From positions 21,170 to 85,169 of the forward strand of contig CAVZRJ010000018.1 in NCBI GenBank assembly GCA_963777665.1: 64,000 nucleotides of DNA, given 5' to 3'. Under the pieces are notes generated by a model that worked only from the letters and a program-made list of their open reading frames with translations, ran no database searches and was not told where the DNA came from. Each line of letters begins with the position of its first letter. Within the stretch, counting starts at the first letter, position 1. Origin of the DNA: Bog-756 sp963777665. GTDB lineage: Bacteria > Actinomycetota > Acidimicrobiia > Acidimicrobiales > RAAP-2. The position numbers were made by a program, and so were the translations under genes. Below, piece by piece: positions 24,678 to 32,279 of the stretch.

Positions 24678-25462
24678 TCAGCGGCCCCTCCAGATCGGGT
24701 CGCGCTTCTCGACGTAGGCCCGGGCTCCCTCCTGGGCGTCCTCGCTGGAGAACACCACCGACGTCCACTGCTCGTGCCGTGCCTGCACGGCGGCCGGATC
24801 CGTCACCCCGAGGCGCACGAGCTCCTTGGTGGCGGCGAGTCCGAGGGGACCGTTCGCCGCGATCCGTTCGGCCATCTCGACGGCCCGCGCGAGGACCTCC
24901 GTGGGCGGCACGACGGCGTTGACCAACCCGATCTCATAGGCGCGGGCGGCGTCGATGAGCTCTCCGCTCAGGGTCATCTCGAGGGCGACGGCCAACGGGA
25001 TCCTGGCGCCGATCTGGGTGCCCCCACCGGCCGCGAAGAGCCCGCGCTTGACCTCCGGCAGGCCGAAGCGGGCCTCACTGGAGGCGATGACCACGTCGCA
25101 CCCGAGCAACAGCTCGAGCCCACCGGCCACCGCGGACGCGTTGGCCGCCCCCACCACCGGCACGCCGACCCGTCCCCGGAGGAGGCGCAGGTATGCGTCC
25201 GTCGCCTCGCCGGGGCTCGCTCCCGGTACGTCCCCGCCGGCGAAGGACCGCAGATCCATGCCCGCGCAGAACGCGCGCGCTCACCGGTTCCGGTGAGGAC
25301 GACGGCCCGGACGTCCGGGGTGGCCTCGGCCTCGAGGATGGCGGTCCCGAGATCGGCGAGCAGCCCCGAGGTCAGGGCGTTGCGCGCCTCGGGGCGGTTG
25401 AGCCGGAGGATCTCGACGGCGCCCTGGCGCTCGCGTACGAGCTCGGTGGTCGGCTCGCTCAC
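24678..25462 (-). CDS. Enoyl-CoA hydratase/isomerase, frameshifted near 25280
   Basis: A crotonase-fold enzyme that hydrates or isomerises enoyl-CoA. The N-terminal part is in one frame: VSEPTTELVRERQG, LRLNRPEARNALT and VRAVVLTGTGERA. The rest is in another: MDLRSFAGGD, then ANASAVAGGLELLLGCD (oxyanion-hole strand) and ARFGLPEVKRGL with the catalytic-type Glu. The break falls in a GCGCGCGCG run at about 25275-25285. Losing one CG unit, or gaining one base, restores the expected FCAGMDLR junction. The whole gene is then about 261 aa, the normal crotonase length. The GTG at 25462 overlaps the stop of the phosphotransferase gene. It belongs to the dehydrogenase/phosphotransferase operon. Confidence 0.85.
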
Positions 25463-26472
25463 GAGCGGTAGTCCGAGGTCTCGGCCAGCTCGGCGGCACC
25501 CTGCATGAGATCGAGGATGATCGGCCCGTAGACCTCGAGCTTCGGGTCGTCGCCCGCCCGCTGGAACCCCTGCTCGAGCACGATGGCCAGCTTCCACTTG
25601 GCCAGCACGCAGTAGTAGTCGATGTCGTCCACCTGCCGTTGGGACACCTCGACGTAGCGGTCGAGGAGGGCCGAGCGTGGCGGCATGCCCGTCATGTCGA
25701 CATAGCTGATCCCGCCACCGTCGGCATCGGGATCCTCGGGCCAGCCGTTGACCACCCAGGCCAGATCGAGCTTGGGGTCGCCGACTGTCCCCATCTCCCA
25801 GTCCACGATGGCCGCCATCCGGGCAGGTGCCCCGTGCCGGAACATCACGTTGGCGAACTGGTAGTCCCCGTGCATGAGGCCGGGGACGAAGTCGATCGGC
25901 CGGTGCTCGCGCAGCCAGGCCGACGCCACGTCGAACCCGGGGAGTTCCCGTCCCTTGATGCGGTCGAGGAACGCCGTCCACCGGTCGACCTGGCGGTCGT
26001 GGAAGCCCTCGGGATGCCCGAGGTCGTGCAGGCCGGAGGCCTGCCAGTCGACCTTGCCGAGCTGGGCGATGCCGTCGACGAGCTCGAATGCGAGGCCCCG
26101 CCTCGCCTCGAGGTCGGTGTCGAAGGGTGGCGGCCACCCGTCGGTGTTCATCGGCGACCAGCCGTCGACGTAGCCCATCAGGTAGAAGTTGCGTCCGAGG
26201 ACGGAGCGGTCCTCGCACATGGCGACGGCCGCCGTATGGGGGACGTCGGTTCCGTCGAGCGCCTCGATGATCCGCCACTCGCGATGGATCCCTTCGTCGT
26301 GGGACCCGGGGGCCGTCGGTGGGGGGATGCGCAGGGCACAGTGCAGCTCGCCCCTCCGGATCTCGTAGATCTCGTTCTGTGAGCCCCCGGACACGAAGGC
26401 GTGCTCGACGGGTTCACCCTTCCCGAGCCCTCGCTCGTCCATCCAGGCGGTCAGCTGTGCGATGTCGATCAT
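25459..26472 (-). CDS. APH-like phosphotransferase paired with an acyl-CoA dehydrogenase
   Basis: A 337-residue protein of the aminoglycoside-phosphotransferase/kinase fold. The catalytic loop GLMHGDYQFANVMF contains the Asp and Asn of Brenner's motif, and IVDWEMGTVGDP gives the metal-binding Asp. The N-lobe GGSQNEIYEI replaces a typical glycine-rich loop. Actinobacterial and eukaryotic ACAD10/ACAD11 proteins fuse exactly this domain to an acyl-CoA dehydrogenase. Here the two are separate genes that overlap by one base (TGATG at 26470-26474). Work on ACAD10/11 implicates the kinase in phosphorylating 4-hydroxyacyl-CoA so that the dehydrogenase domain can eliminate phosphate. I infer the same division of labour here. 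Confidence 0.88.
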   Translation of the reverse strand: MIDIAQLTAWMDERGLGKGEPVEHAFVSGGSQNEIYEIRRGELHCALRIPPPTAPGSHDEGIHREWRIIEALDGTDVPHTAAVAMCEDRSVLGRNFYLMGYVDGWSPMNTDGWPPPFDTDLEARRGLAFELVDGIAQLGKVDWQASGLHDLGHPEGFHDRQVDRWTAFLDRIKGRELPGFDVASAWLREHRPIDFVPGLMHGDYQFANVMFRHGAPARMAAIVDWEMGTVGDPKLDLAWVVNGWPEDPDADGGGISYVDMTGMPPRSALLDRYVEVSQRQVDDIDYYCVLAKWKLAIVLEQGFQRAGDDPKLEVYGPIILDLMQGAAELAETSDYRS

Positions 26473-27773
26473 CAGAGATTCCCCACTTCGAGCTCGAGGA
26501 GGGCGGCGAACTTCTCGCGGGCGGCATCGCGGCGCGTCGGGAGGTGCTGGGTCGGCCAGGGGCCGTCGGTCGCCTCGTGGTCCCGGAGCACCTGTTTGGC
26601 GACGGTCACCTTGTGCACTTCGGTAGGGCCGTCCGCGAGGCCCATCACGCTTGCGGCGACCAGCATCGAGGGGAGGGACATCTCGTTGCTGACCCCGAGC
26701 GCCCCGTGGATCTGGATGGCCCGCCAGGCGATGTCGTGCAGGACGCCCGGCATCAGGACCTTGACGGCGGCGATGTCCTTGCGCACCTTCCGGTAGTCGT
26801 TGTGCTTGTCGATGAGCCACGCGGTGTACAGCACGTAGAGGCGGAACTGCATGAGCTGGGCGTAGGAGTCTGCGATGTAGCCCTGGACGAATTGCTTGTC
26901 CGAGAGGCGTCCGCCCTGTACTTCACGGCTGAGCGCGCGCTCGCACATCGCGTCGAGGGCCCGCCCGGCCATGCCGATCGTCCGCATGGCGTGGTGGATG
27001 CGACCGCCACCGAGGCGGGTCTGGGCGATCGCGAACGCCTGACCCTCCCCTCCGAGGAGTGCCTCGGGGGGCAGGCGCACGTCGTCGTAGTGGATGAGGG
27101 CGTGCGAGCCCTCGCCTGCGGGCTCACCGGCGAGGCCCACGTTGCGGACGATGTCGACGCCGGGGGTGTCCGCGGGGACGAGGAACATCGACATGCCCTG
27201 GTAGGCGCTCACCTCGGGGTTGGTCACGGCCATCACGATGAGGAACGAGGCCGTCCTGGCGTTCGAGGAGAAGAACTTCCACCCGTTGAGGATCCACTGG
27301 TCACCGTCCCGCACGGCACGGGTCTCGAACCGGGTCGGGTCCGAGCCTCCCTGCGGTTCGGTCATCGAGTAGCAGGAGAAGATCGCCCCCTCGAGAAGGG
27401 GACGCAGATAGCGCTCCTTCTGGGCCTCCGTCCCGTAGTGGGCGATGATCTCGGCGTTGCCGGTGTCGGGCGCCTGGCAGCCGAAGATGATCGGTGCCCA
27501 GGAGGATCGGCCGAGGATCTCGTTGAGGAGCGAGAGCTTGAGCTGCCCGTGACCCTGGCCGCCGAGCTCGGGGCCGAGGTGGGTCGCCCAGAGGCCCTCT
27601 GCCCGCACCTTCTCCTTGAGGGGGTCCACGATCGTGCGCAGGGTCCCCTCCGGCGGCGTGAACTCGAGCCCCCGCCAGAGCGAGTCGATCGGCTCGACCT
27701 CCGTGCGCACGAACTCGTCGGCCCAGTCGAGCTTCTGCTGGTACTCAGGATCCGTTTCGAAGTCCCAGGTCAT
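26472..27773 (-). CDS. Acyl-CoA dehydrogenase, ACAD11-like
   Basis: A 433-residue FAD-dependent dehydrogenase. It carries WATHLGPELGGQGHG, YSMTEPQGGSDPT (acyl/flavin contact), LNGWKFFSSNAR, the segment RLGGGRIHHAMRTIG and the C-terminal region QIHGALGVSNEM. Length and motif wording match the long-chain/ACAD11-like branch, which is adjacent to or fused with APH-type kinases. The ATG at 27773 has GGAGGGGAG upstream. Its promoter side faces the TetR gene at 27818 across a 44-bp gap that is mostly a long palindrome. This makes TetR the likely repressor of the operon 27773-23642. A substrate with a 4-hydroxyacyl chain is a possible inference. Confidence 0.92.
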   Translation of the reverse strand: MTWDFETDPEYQQKLDWADEFVRTEVEPIDSLWRGLEFTPPEGTLRTIVDPLKEKVRAEGLWATHLGPELGGQGHGQLKLSLLNEILGRSSWAPIIFGCQAPDTGNAEIIAHYGTEAQKERYLRPLLEGAIFSCYSMTEPQGGSDPTRFETRAVRDGDQWILNGWKFFSSNARTASFLIVMAVTNPEVSAYQGMSMFLVPADTPGVDIVRNVGLAGEPAGEGSHALIHYDDVRLPPEALLGGEGQAFAIAQTRLGGGRIHHAMRTIGMAGRALDAMCERALSREVQGGRLSDKQFVQGYIADSYAQLMQFRLYVLYTAWLIDKHNDYRKVRKDIAAVKVLMPGVLHDIAWRAIQIHGALGVSNEMSLPSMLVAASVMGLADGPTEVHKVTVAKQVLRDHEATDGPWPTQHLPTRRDAAREKFAALLELEVGNL

Positions 27774-27791
27774 CGGGGTCTCCCCTCCTCG

Positions 27792-27822
27792 TCCATTGGC
27801 AGAATATCATTCTGTCAATGGA
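27792..27822. promoter_or_regulatory. 31-bp palindromic operator between acyl-CoA dehydrogenase and TetR
   Basis: Positions 27792-27804 and 27810-27822 are 13-bp inverted arms with a single mismatch around the spacer TATCA. The inner core reads CAGAA-TATCA-TTCTG. The element covers the TetR ATG (27818-27820), a TATCAT -10-like box (27805-27810) and, on the minus strand, a consensus TTGACA (27818-27813). Binding here would block both divergent promoters. Confidence 0.75.
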
Positions 27823-28552
27823 GAATCTATCTTCGGCGGAGCAGAACGACGTGGCGTCCCGGATCGCTCGTGCGACGCTCGTGAAGCGCGGGCCGGACTA
27901 TACGGGCGAGGTCCGCCGGCTGCTCGACGCCGGACGGGCGGTCATGCGGCGGTGCGGGACCGAGTCGCGGCCCCGTGTCGCCGACATCGTCGCCGAGGCC
28001 GGGCTCTCCAACGACGGCTTCTACCGGCACTTCGCCTCGAAGGACGCGCTGGTCGCGGCCATCCTCGACGACGGCACCGAACGGCTGGTGAGCTACCTCG
28101 CCCACCAGATGAGCAAGGCGGAGAGCGCCGAAGGCCGGGTCCGCCGGTGGGTCGAGGGCGTCCTCGCACAGGCCTCGGACGCGGACAGTGCGGCGACCAC
28201 CCTCGCCGTCCTCTGGAACGCCGGAAACCTCGGGTCGCGGTCCTCCCCAGACGCATCGACCGCCGCCAGGCTCGCCACCCTGCTCCCCGAGCACCTCGGC
28301 GAGATCGGGTGTCGGGACCCGGAGGTCGACGCCGTCCTCGTCGCCCATGTCGTCGTCGGGACGCTCACCGACCTCCTCTGGCAGCACCGCCGGCCGACCA
28401 GCCGGGACGTCGACCATCTGGTCGGGTTCAGCCTCGCGGCCTGCACCGCGGACGCCCCTGTGGCGGTGTCGGCGGAGCCCGACCGGCCACCGGGCCCACG
28501 GCGCGCGGATGTTACTAGGAGTGATCCCCCGTCCCCACGCCGCGGACGATGA
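27818..28552 (+). CDS. TetR-family regulator of the dehydrogenase operon
   Basis: A 244-residue regulator. The helix-turn-helix is at about residues 35-80: RRLLDAGRAVMRRCG, RVADIVAEAGLSNDGFYRHFASKDAL. A ligand-binding helical domain follows to about 205. The C-terminal 40 residues are Pro/Arg-rich and may be extended, since they overlap the convergent TetR gene by 38 bp. The ATG is inside a 31-bp palindrome, so autoregulation and control of the divergent ACAD11-like operon are strongly suggested. No separate ribosome binding site is visible and the TATCAT box lies 7 nt upstream, so the message may be leaderless. The inducer is probably an acyl-CoA. Confidence 0.9.
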   Translation: MENLSSAEQNDVASRIARATLVKRGPDYTGEVRRLLDAGRAVMRRCGTESRPRVADIVAEAGLSNDGFYRHFASKDALVAAILDDGTERLVSYLAHQMSKAESAEGRVRRWVEGVLAQASDADSAATTLAVLWNAGNLGSRSSPDASTAARLATLLPEHLGEIGCRDPEVDAVLVAHVVVGTLTDLLWQHRRPTSRDVDHLVGFSLAACTADAPVAVSAEPDRPPGPRRADVTRSDPPSPRRGR

Positions 28553-29255
28553 AGTCCCAGAGCTCCTCGGCCGGATCCCGGTCGTCGGCGCCGGCGGAGG
28601 TCCCGCTGATCGTGCTCGCGAACGCGTTGAACATGACCGCTTCGAGCACCATCCCGGCGATCGGGCTCCGGCGGAGACCGGGGCGCACCTGGCCGGCGGC
28701 GTCGGCCTCGTCGAGCAGCTCACCGAACATCGACACGAGCGGGGCGAACGCGAGGGCTGCCTCGGCGGGATGGCTGGTGAGGAGCTGCTGGGCGAAGTCG
28801 GTCATGACAGGGACCGTGGACCCCCGTCCGGTCTCCGCCTGTCGGTGCGGGGGACGGCAGAGTCGGTAGTACTCGACCACGAACTGGTGGATGCGCTCCA
28901 TCGGATCGTCCGCGCCGGCGATGCGCTCCTCGAGATAGTCGGTCGTCCAGCGGACGGACTCCTCGAACAGGGCCAGCAGGAGCTCGTGCTTCCCACCGAA
29001 GTACTGGTAGAAGAGCCGGAGCGACTGCCCCGAGCGTTCGACGACCTCGTGGACCGTGAAGTCGCTCCCCGGGCCCCCCTCGTTCATGAGCTCGAGCGCG
29101 GCGTCGAGGAAGCGCTGCAGTCGGGTTTCCGCCCTCGCCCTGGCGGTGAACAGCGACCTGGCGACCGCCAGCTCGCGCCTGCTCACACCCGGTTCGCCGG
29201 CCGGTGGTTCGGTCTCAACGGGATCGGCCCCGGCAGCGGCTTCGATATCCGTCAT
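28515..29255 (-). CDS. TetR-family transcriptional regulator
   Basis: A 246-residue regulator. The N-terminal 40 residues are a flexible acidic/basic tail. The helix-turn-helix is at about 42-95: RFLDAALELMNEGG, VHEVVERSGQSLRLFYQYFGGKHELLLALF. The C-terminal helical domain contains PGLRRSPIAGMVLEAVMFNAF. It is convergent with and slightly overlaps the TetR at 27818. It lies downstream of, and in the same direction as, the operon 33811-29331 after a 75-bp gap, so it could be that operon's regulator or be separately expressed. I see no clear palindrome before its ATG. Confidence 0.88.
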   Translation of the reverse strand: MTDIEAAAGADPVETEPPAGEPGVSRRELAVARSLFTARARAETRLQRFLDAALELMNEGGPGSDFTVHEVVERSGQSLRLFYQYFGGKHELLLALFEESVRWTTDYLEERIAGADDPMERIHQFVVEYYRLCRPPHRQAETGRGSTVPVMTDFAQQLLTSHPAEAALAFAPLVSMFGELLDEADAAGQVRPGLRRSPIAGMVLEAVMFNAFASTISGTSAGADDRDPAEELWDFIVRGVGTGDHS

Positions 29256-29330
29256 TCGCCGTAGTGTAGTGGAGCGACGGAAATGGCGGTGTCTCCGCTG
29301 GTGAAGTGCGTTCTCGGGCGCCTCCCGACC

Positions 29331-30119
29331 TCAGCGGTCCTCGCCACGTGGCGCGAGGAGCCGATCCAGGTTCGCACGGAGCTCGGAAGAGGTGAACGAT
29401 CGGTCCTCGGCGGCCAGCGCGAAGTCGAGCGTGGCGACCACGGCCCGCTCGAGGTGCAGATTGAGGATGCGCTTGGTGTCCTCCACCGCCTGGCGGGGCA
29501 GTGCGGCGATGCGATGGGCACAGGCGAGCGCCTGTTCGAGGACCTCGTCGTCGGGACAGACGTGGTTGGCCAGTCCCATCTCCGCGGCGCGGGCGGCCGG
29601 GATGCGGTCGCCGGTGAGGGCGTACTCCTTGGCCAGTTGCAGGCTGCAGAGGAGCGGCCAGGTGACCGGACCCCCGTCGGCGGCCACCAGACCGATCATG
29701 ACGTGCGGATCGGCCAGGTGGGCGCTCTCGGCCATGAAGACGATGTCGGAGAGGGCGACCAGGCTGCACCCGAGCCCGACCGCGGGTCCGTTGACCGCGG
29801 ACACGATCGGCACGCGGCAGCGCACCATGCCGGTCACGATCTGCTTTCCGTGGACGAGCGTCTCGCGGCGGAGCGGGGCGTCCCGGGCCAGCTCGTCGAG
29901 GTAGGCGAAGTCGCCGCCGGCCGAGAACGCCCGTCCGTTGCCGGTCAGCACCACCGCCCGCACCTCGTCGTCCGCGTCGATCTGCGGGAAGAGCTCGGCG
30001 AGCCCGCGGTGGAGTCCGCGGTTGGTTGCGTTGAGCTGCTCGGGCCGGTTCATCCGGACGATCCGGACCGGCCCGTCGTCGTCGACGACGAGCTCGTCGG
30101 TAAGGTCGTACGTGCTCAC
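29331..30119 (-). CDS. Enoyl-CoA hydratase/isomerase
   Basis: A 262-residue crotonase-family protein. It has VRIVRMNRPEQLNATN, LTGNGRAFSAGGDF (oxyanion-hole loop), SAVNGPAVGLGCSLVALSD in outline and ADPHVMIGLVAADGGPV. The position of the second catalytic Glu of hydratases appears to be Asp-like (VAADGG), so isomerase, hydrolase or another crotonase reaction is possible. The GTG at 30119 overlaps the stop of the dehydrogenase gene (GTGA). It closes the operon AMP-ligase, dehydrogenase, dehydrogenase, hydratase, which forms one activation and beta-oxidation unit. Confidence 0.9.
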   Translation of the reverse strand: MSTYDLTDELVVDDDGPVRIVRMNRPEQLNATNRGLHRGLAELFPQIDADDEVRAVVLTGNGRAFSAGGDFAYLDELARDAPLRRETLVHGKQIVTGMVRCRVPIVSAVNGPAVGLGCSLVALSDIVFMAESAHLADPHVMIGLVAADGGPVTWPLLCSLQLAKEYALTGDRIPAARAAEMGLANHVCPDDEVLEQALACAHRIAALPRQAVEDTKRILNLHLERAVVATLDFALAAEDRSFTSSELRANLDRLLAPRGEDR

Positions 30120-31246
30120 GGCGCCGGCAGGTGGAGGATCCGCGCCGCCACCAGGTTCCGCTGGATCTGGGAGGTACCGCCCATGACGCTCTGGGCCCTG
30201 CTGTAGAGGTACACCTTCATCCAGGTGTCGTCGGACCCGGCGGCACGGACCCCGCCCATCGAGAGCGCCGCGTGCCCGACGGACTGCTCGGTCCGGGTCA
30301 TGAGCAACTTGTCCACCGATCCCTCCGGTCCGTGGGAGATTCCGTCGAGACGGTCGGACAGCCGCCGGCAGACGTGGCGCCGCAGCATCTCCGATTCGAC
30401 GATCGCCCAGGCTAGATCACGGACCTGCTCCGCGCCGTACCGCTCGGGAGCGGCACGCACCTGCGCGACCAGGTCGTGCACCTGCTTGGCGTAGCGGCCG
30501 GCGAAGCCCAGCTCGTGCGGCTCCCGTTCGTGGCTCACGATGGTCATGGCCAACGGCCACCCCTCGCCCGGCTCGCCGATCATGTTGGCGACCGGGACCC
30601 GTGCGCCGTCGAAGAGCACTTCGCCGAACTCCTTGGTGATCCCGTTGATCATCCGCAGTGGGCGGCGCTGCACACCGGGCTGCCCCATGGGCACGGCGAA
30701 TGCCGAGATGCCCTTGTGCTTGGGGAGGTCGTGTCCGGTCCGGGCGAGCACCAGGCACCACTCCGCGTCGTCGGAGTAGCTGGTCCAGACCTTGTGGCCG
30801 GTGATCACGTACTCGCCGCCGTCCCGGTCGGCGCGGGTCCGCAGCGCAGCCAGGTCGGAGCCCGCATCGGGCTCGCTGAACCCCTGGCACCACCGGTCAC
30901 GACCATTGACGATCCCCGGGAGGAAGCGGTCCCTGATGTCACTGCTGCCGTGCTCGAGGATGCCCTCGACCAGGTAGCCGAGGCTCGGTCGGGCCGGCGC
31001 GCCGGCGGCGGCCAGCTCCTCGTCCACGATCACGTCGTAGACACTCGCCAGGCTCTGCCCGCCGATCTCCCTCGGCCAGGTCGCGCCGAAGAAACCGCCG
31101 TCGTAGAGCGAACGGTGCCACGCCGCCTGCCCGGCCCAGTACTCGTCGTCGGTGGACGACGCGGGCAGCCCGGGGTTGTGTGCCTCGAGCCACGAGCGGA
31201 GGCGGAGGCGGAATGCGGCCTCCTCCGGCGAGTCACCGAAGTCCAT
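30116..31246 (-). CDS. Acyl-CoA dehydrogenase (catalytic-type member of an adjacent pair)
   Basis: A 376-residue dehydrogenase with FFGATWPREIGGQSL, WCQGFSEPDAGSDLAAL, GHKVWTSYSDDAEWCLVLA and a C-terminal VMGGTSQIQRNLVA. The ATG at 31246 follows GGAGCG; the frame runs open to 31498 without support. It overlaps the 3' end of the second dehydrogenase gene by 14 bp. The arrangement repeats that at 21566-23682: one complete member and one diverged member side by side. Electrons go to ETF. The wording of its motifs is close to the dehydrogenase at 21566, so the two pairs are probably paralogous. Confidence 0.9.
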   Translation of the reverse strand: MDFGDSPEEAAFRLRLRSWLEAHNPGLPASSTDDEYWAGQAAWHRSLYDGGFFGATWPREIGGQSLASVYDVIVDEELAAAGAPARPSLGYLVEGILEHGSSDIRDRFLPGIVNGRDRWCQGFSEPDAGSDLAALRTRADRDGGEYVITGHKVWTSYSDDAEWCLVLARTGHDLPKHKGISAFAVPMGQPGVQRRPLRMINGITKEFGEVLFDGARVPVANMIGEPGEGWPLAMTIVSHEREPHELGFAGRYAKQVHDLVAQVRAAPERYGAEQVRDLAWAIVESEMLRRHVCRRLSDRLDGISHGPEGSVDKLLMTRTEQSVGHAALSMGGVRAAGSDDTWMKVYLYSRAQSVMGGTSQIQRNLVAARILHLPAP

Positions 31247-32279
31247 CACGCGCTCCGATCCCGTGGGCGGCGAGGACACGCTCGAGATTGACCCCGACCC
31301 CGCCGAGCACCTCGCCCGAGAGGAGGGCCCGCCGGAGATGGACGTGGGCCATGCACTCCCAGGTGTTGCCGATGCCCCCGTGCACCTGGATGACGGTCTC
31401 GCACACCCCGAGCGCCGCCCGGGTGCAGTAGGCCTTGGCCACAGCACCGGAGGCCATCGCCTCGTCGGGTGTGAGCGCGTCGACGGCCCACGCGGCATGG
31501 AGGGCGACGCTGCGCGAGCCCTCCATCAGCACGAAGGCATCCGCCAACAGGTGCTGCACGGCCTGGAACGAGCCGACCGGCCGGCCGAACTGCCGGCGGG
31601 ACGACGCGTAGTCGACCGCGAGGTCGATCGCACCGCGCATCGTCCCGACGAGGTCCGCGCAGCCGACGGCCAGGCCGAGTGCCGTCCACGTCGAGAGGTC
31701 GTCGGCGGTGATCGGGCGGTCCCCGCAGGGCTCGACCCGGCGCACGGCCGACGCGGGGTCGACGGCGGCTCCGGGCCGGGTCAGGTCGGTGCCCACCTCC
31801 GCCCCATCGACCGGGACCTCGGCCAGGCGGTGGCCGGCCCCATCGGGCACCAGCAGCAGCGCCGAGGTCGCGCCGCGGGCATCGACCGCCACGGTGCCGT
31901 CCGGAATCCTCCCGCCGGCCGCGACGGCGGGCCCGGAGAGTGAGCCGGTGAAGACGACCGCTTCGGCGGCGTCGGCGGGCGGTGCACCGGCCTGCCGTCG
32001 CAGCTCTGCTGCCAGCGTCGGGCCGAGGAACGGGACGTCGGCCGGGCCGCGACCGAGCTCCTCGGCAACGACCGCCACCTCGACGCCCGAGGCGAGCGGA
32101 GCCCTCCCGTCCACCGGGACACGCAGTTCGCGCCATCCTGCGGCCGCCACCGCGGCGTCGAGCGTTCCGGACCGCCCGGCGTCTGCGAGGTCGGCGACCG
32201 CACGGGGACCGAGCCGGTCGACCATCTGGGCGGCCGAGTCGCGGAGCGCCTGCTGCTCCGCGGAGAGCCGGACGTCCAT
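31233..32279 (-). CDS. Acyl-CoA dehydrogenase, diverged partner subunit
   Basis: A 348-residue acyl-CoA dehydrogenase-like protein. It starts MDVRLSAEQQALRDSAAQMV, has an Ala-rich N-terminal domain and a clear C-terminal half: AIDLAVDYASSRRQFGRPVGSFQAVQHLLAD in outline, then ETVIQVHGGIGNTWECMAHVHLRRA. The middle beta domain is short and lacks the FxEPxxGSD signature, as in partner subunits of heteromeric enzymes. Its ATG overlaps the TGA of the acyl-CoA synthetase gene by one base. Together with 30116-31246 it probably forms one alpha-beta enzyme. Confidence 0.88.
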   Translation of the reverse strand: MDVRLSAEQQALRDSAAQMVDRLGPRAVADLADAGRSGTLDAAVAAAGWRELRVPVDGRAPLASGVEVAVVAEELGRGPADVPFLGPTLAAELRRQAGAPPADAAEAVVFTGSLSGPAVAAGGRIPDGTVAVDARGATSALLLVPDGAGHRLAEVPVDGAEVGTDLTRPGAAVDPASAVRRVEPCGDRPITADDLSTWTALGLAVGCADLVGTMRGAIDLAVDYASSRRQFGRPVGSFQAVQHLLADAFVLMEGSRSVALHAAWAVDALTPDEAMASGAVAKAYCTRAALGVCETVIQVHGGIGNTWECMAHVHLRRALLSGEVLGGVGVNLERVLAAHGIGARDGLR

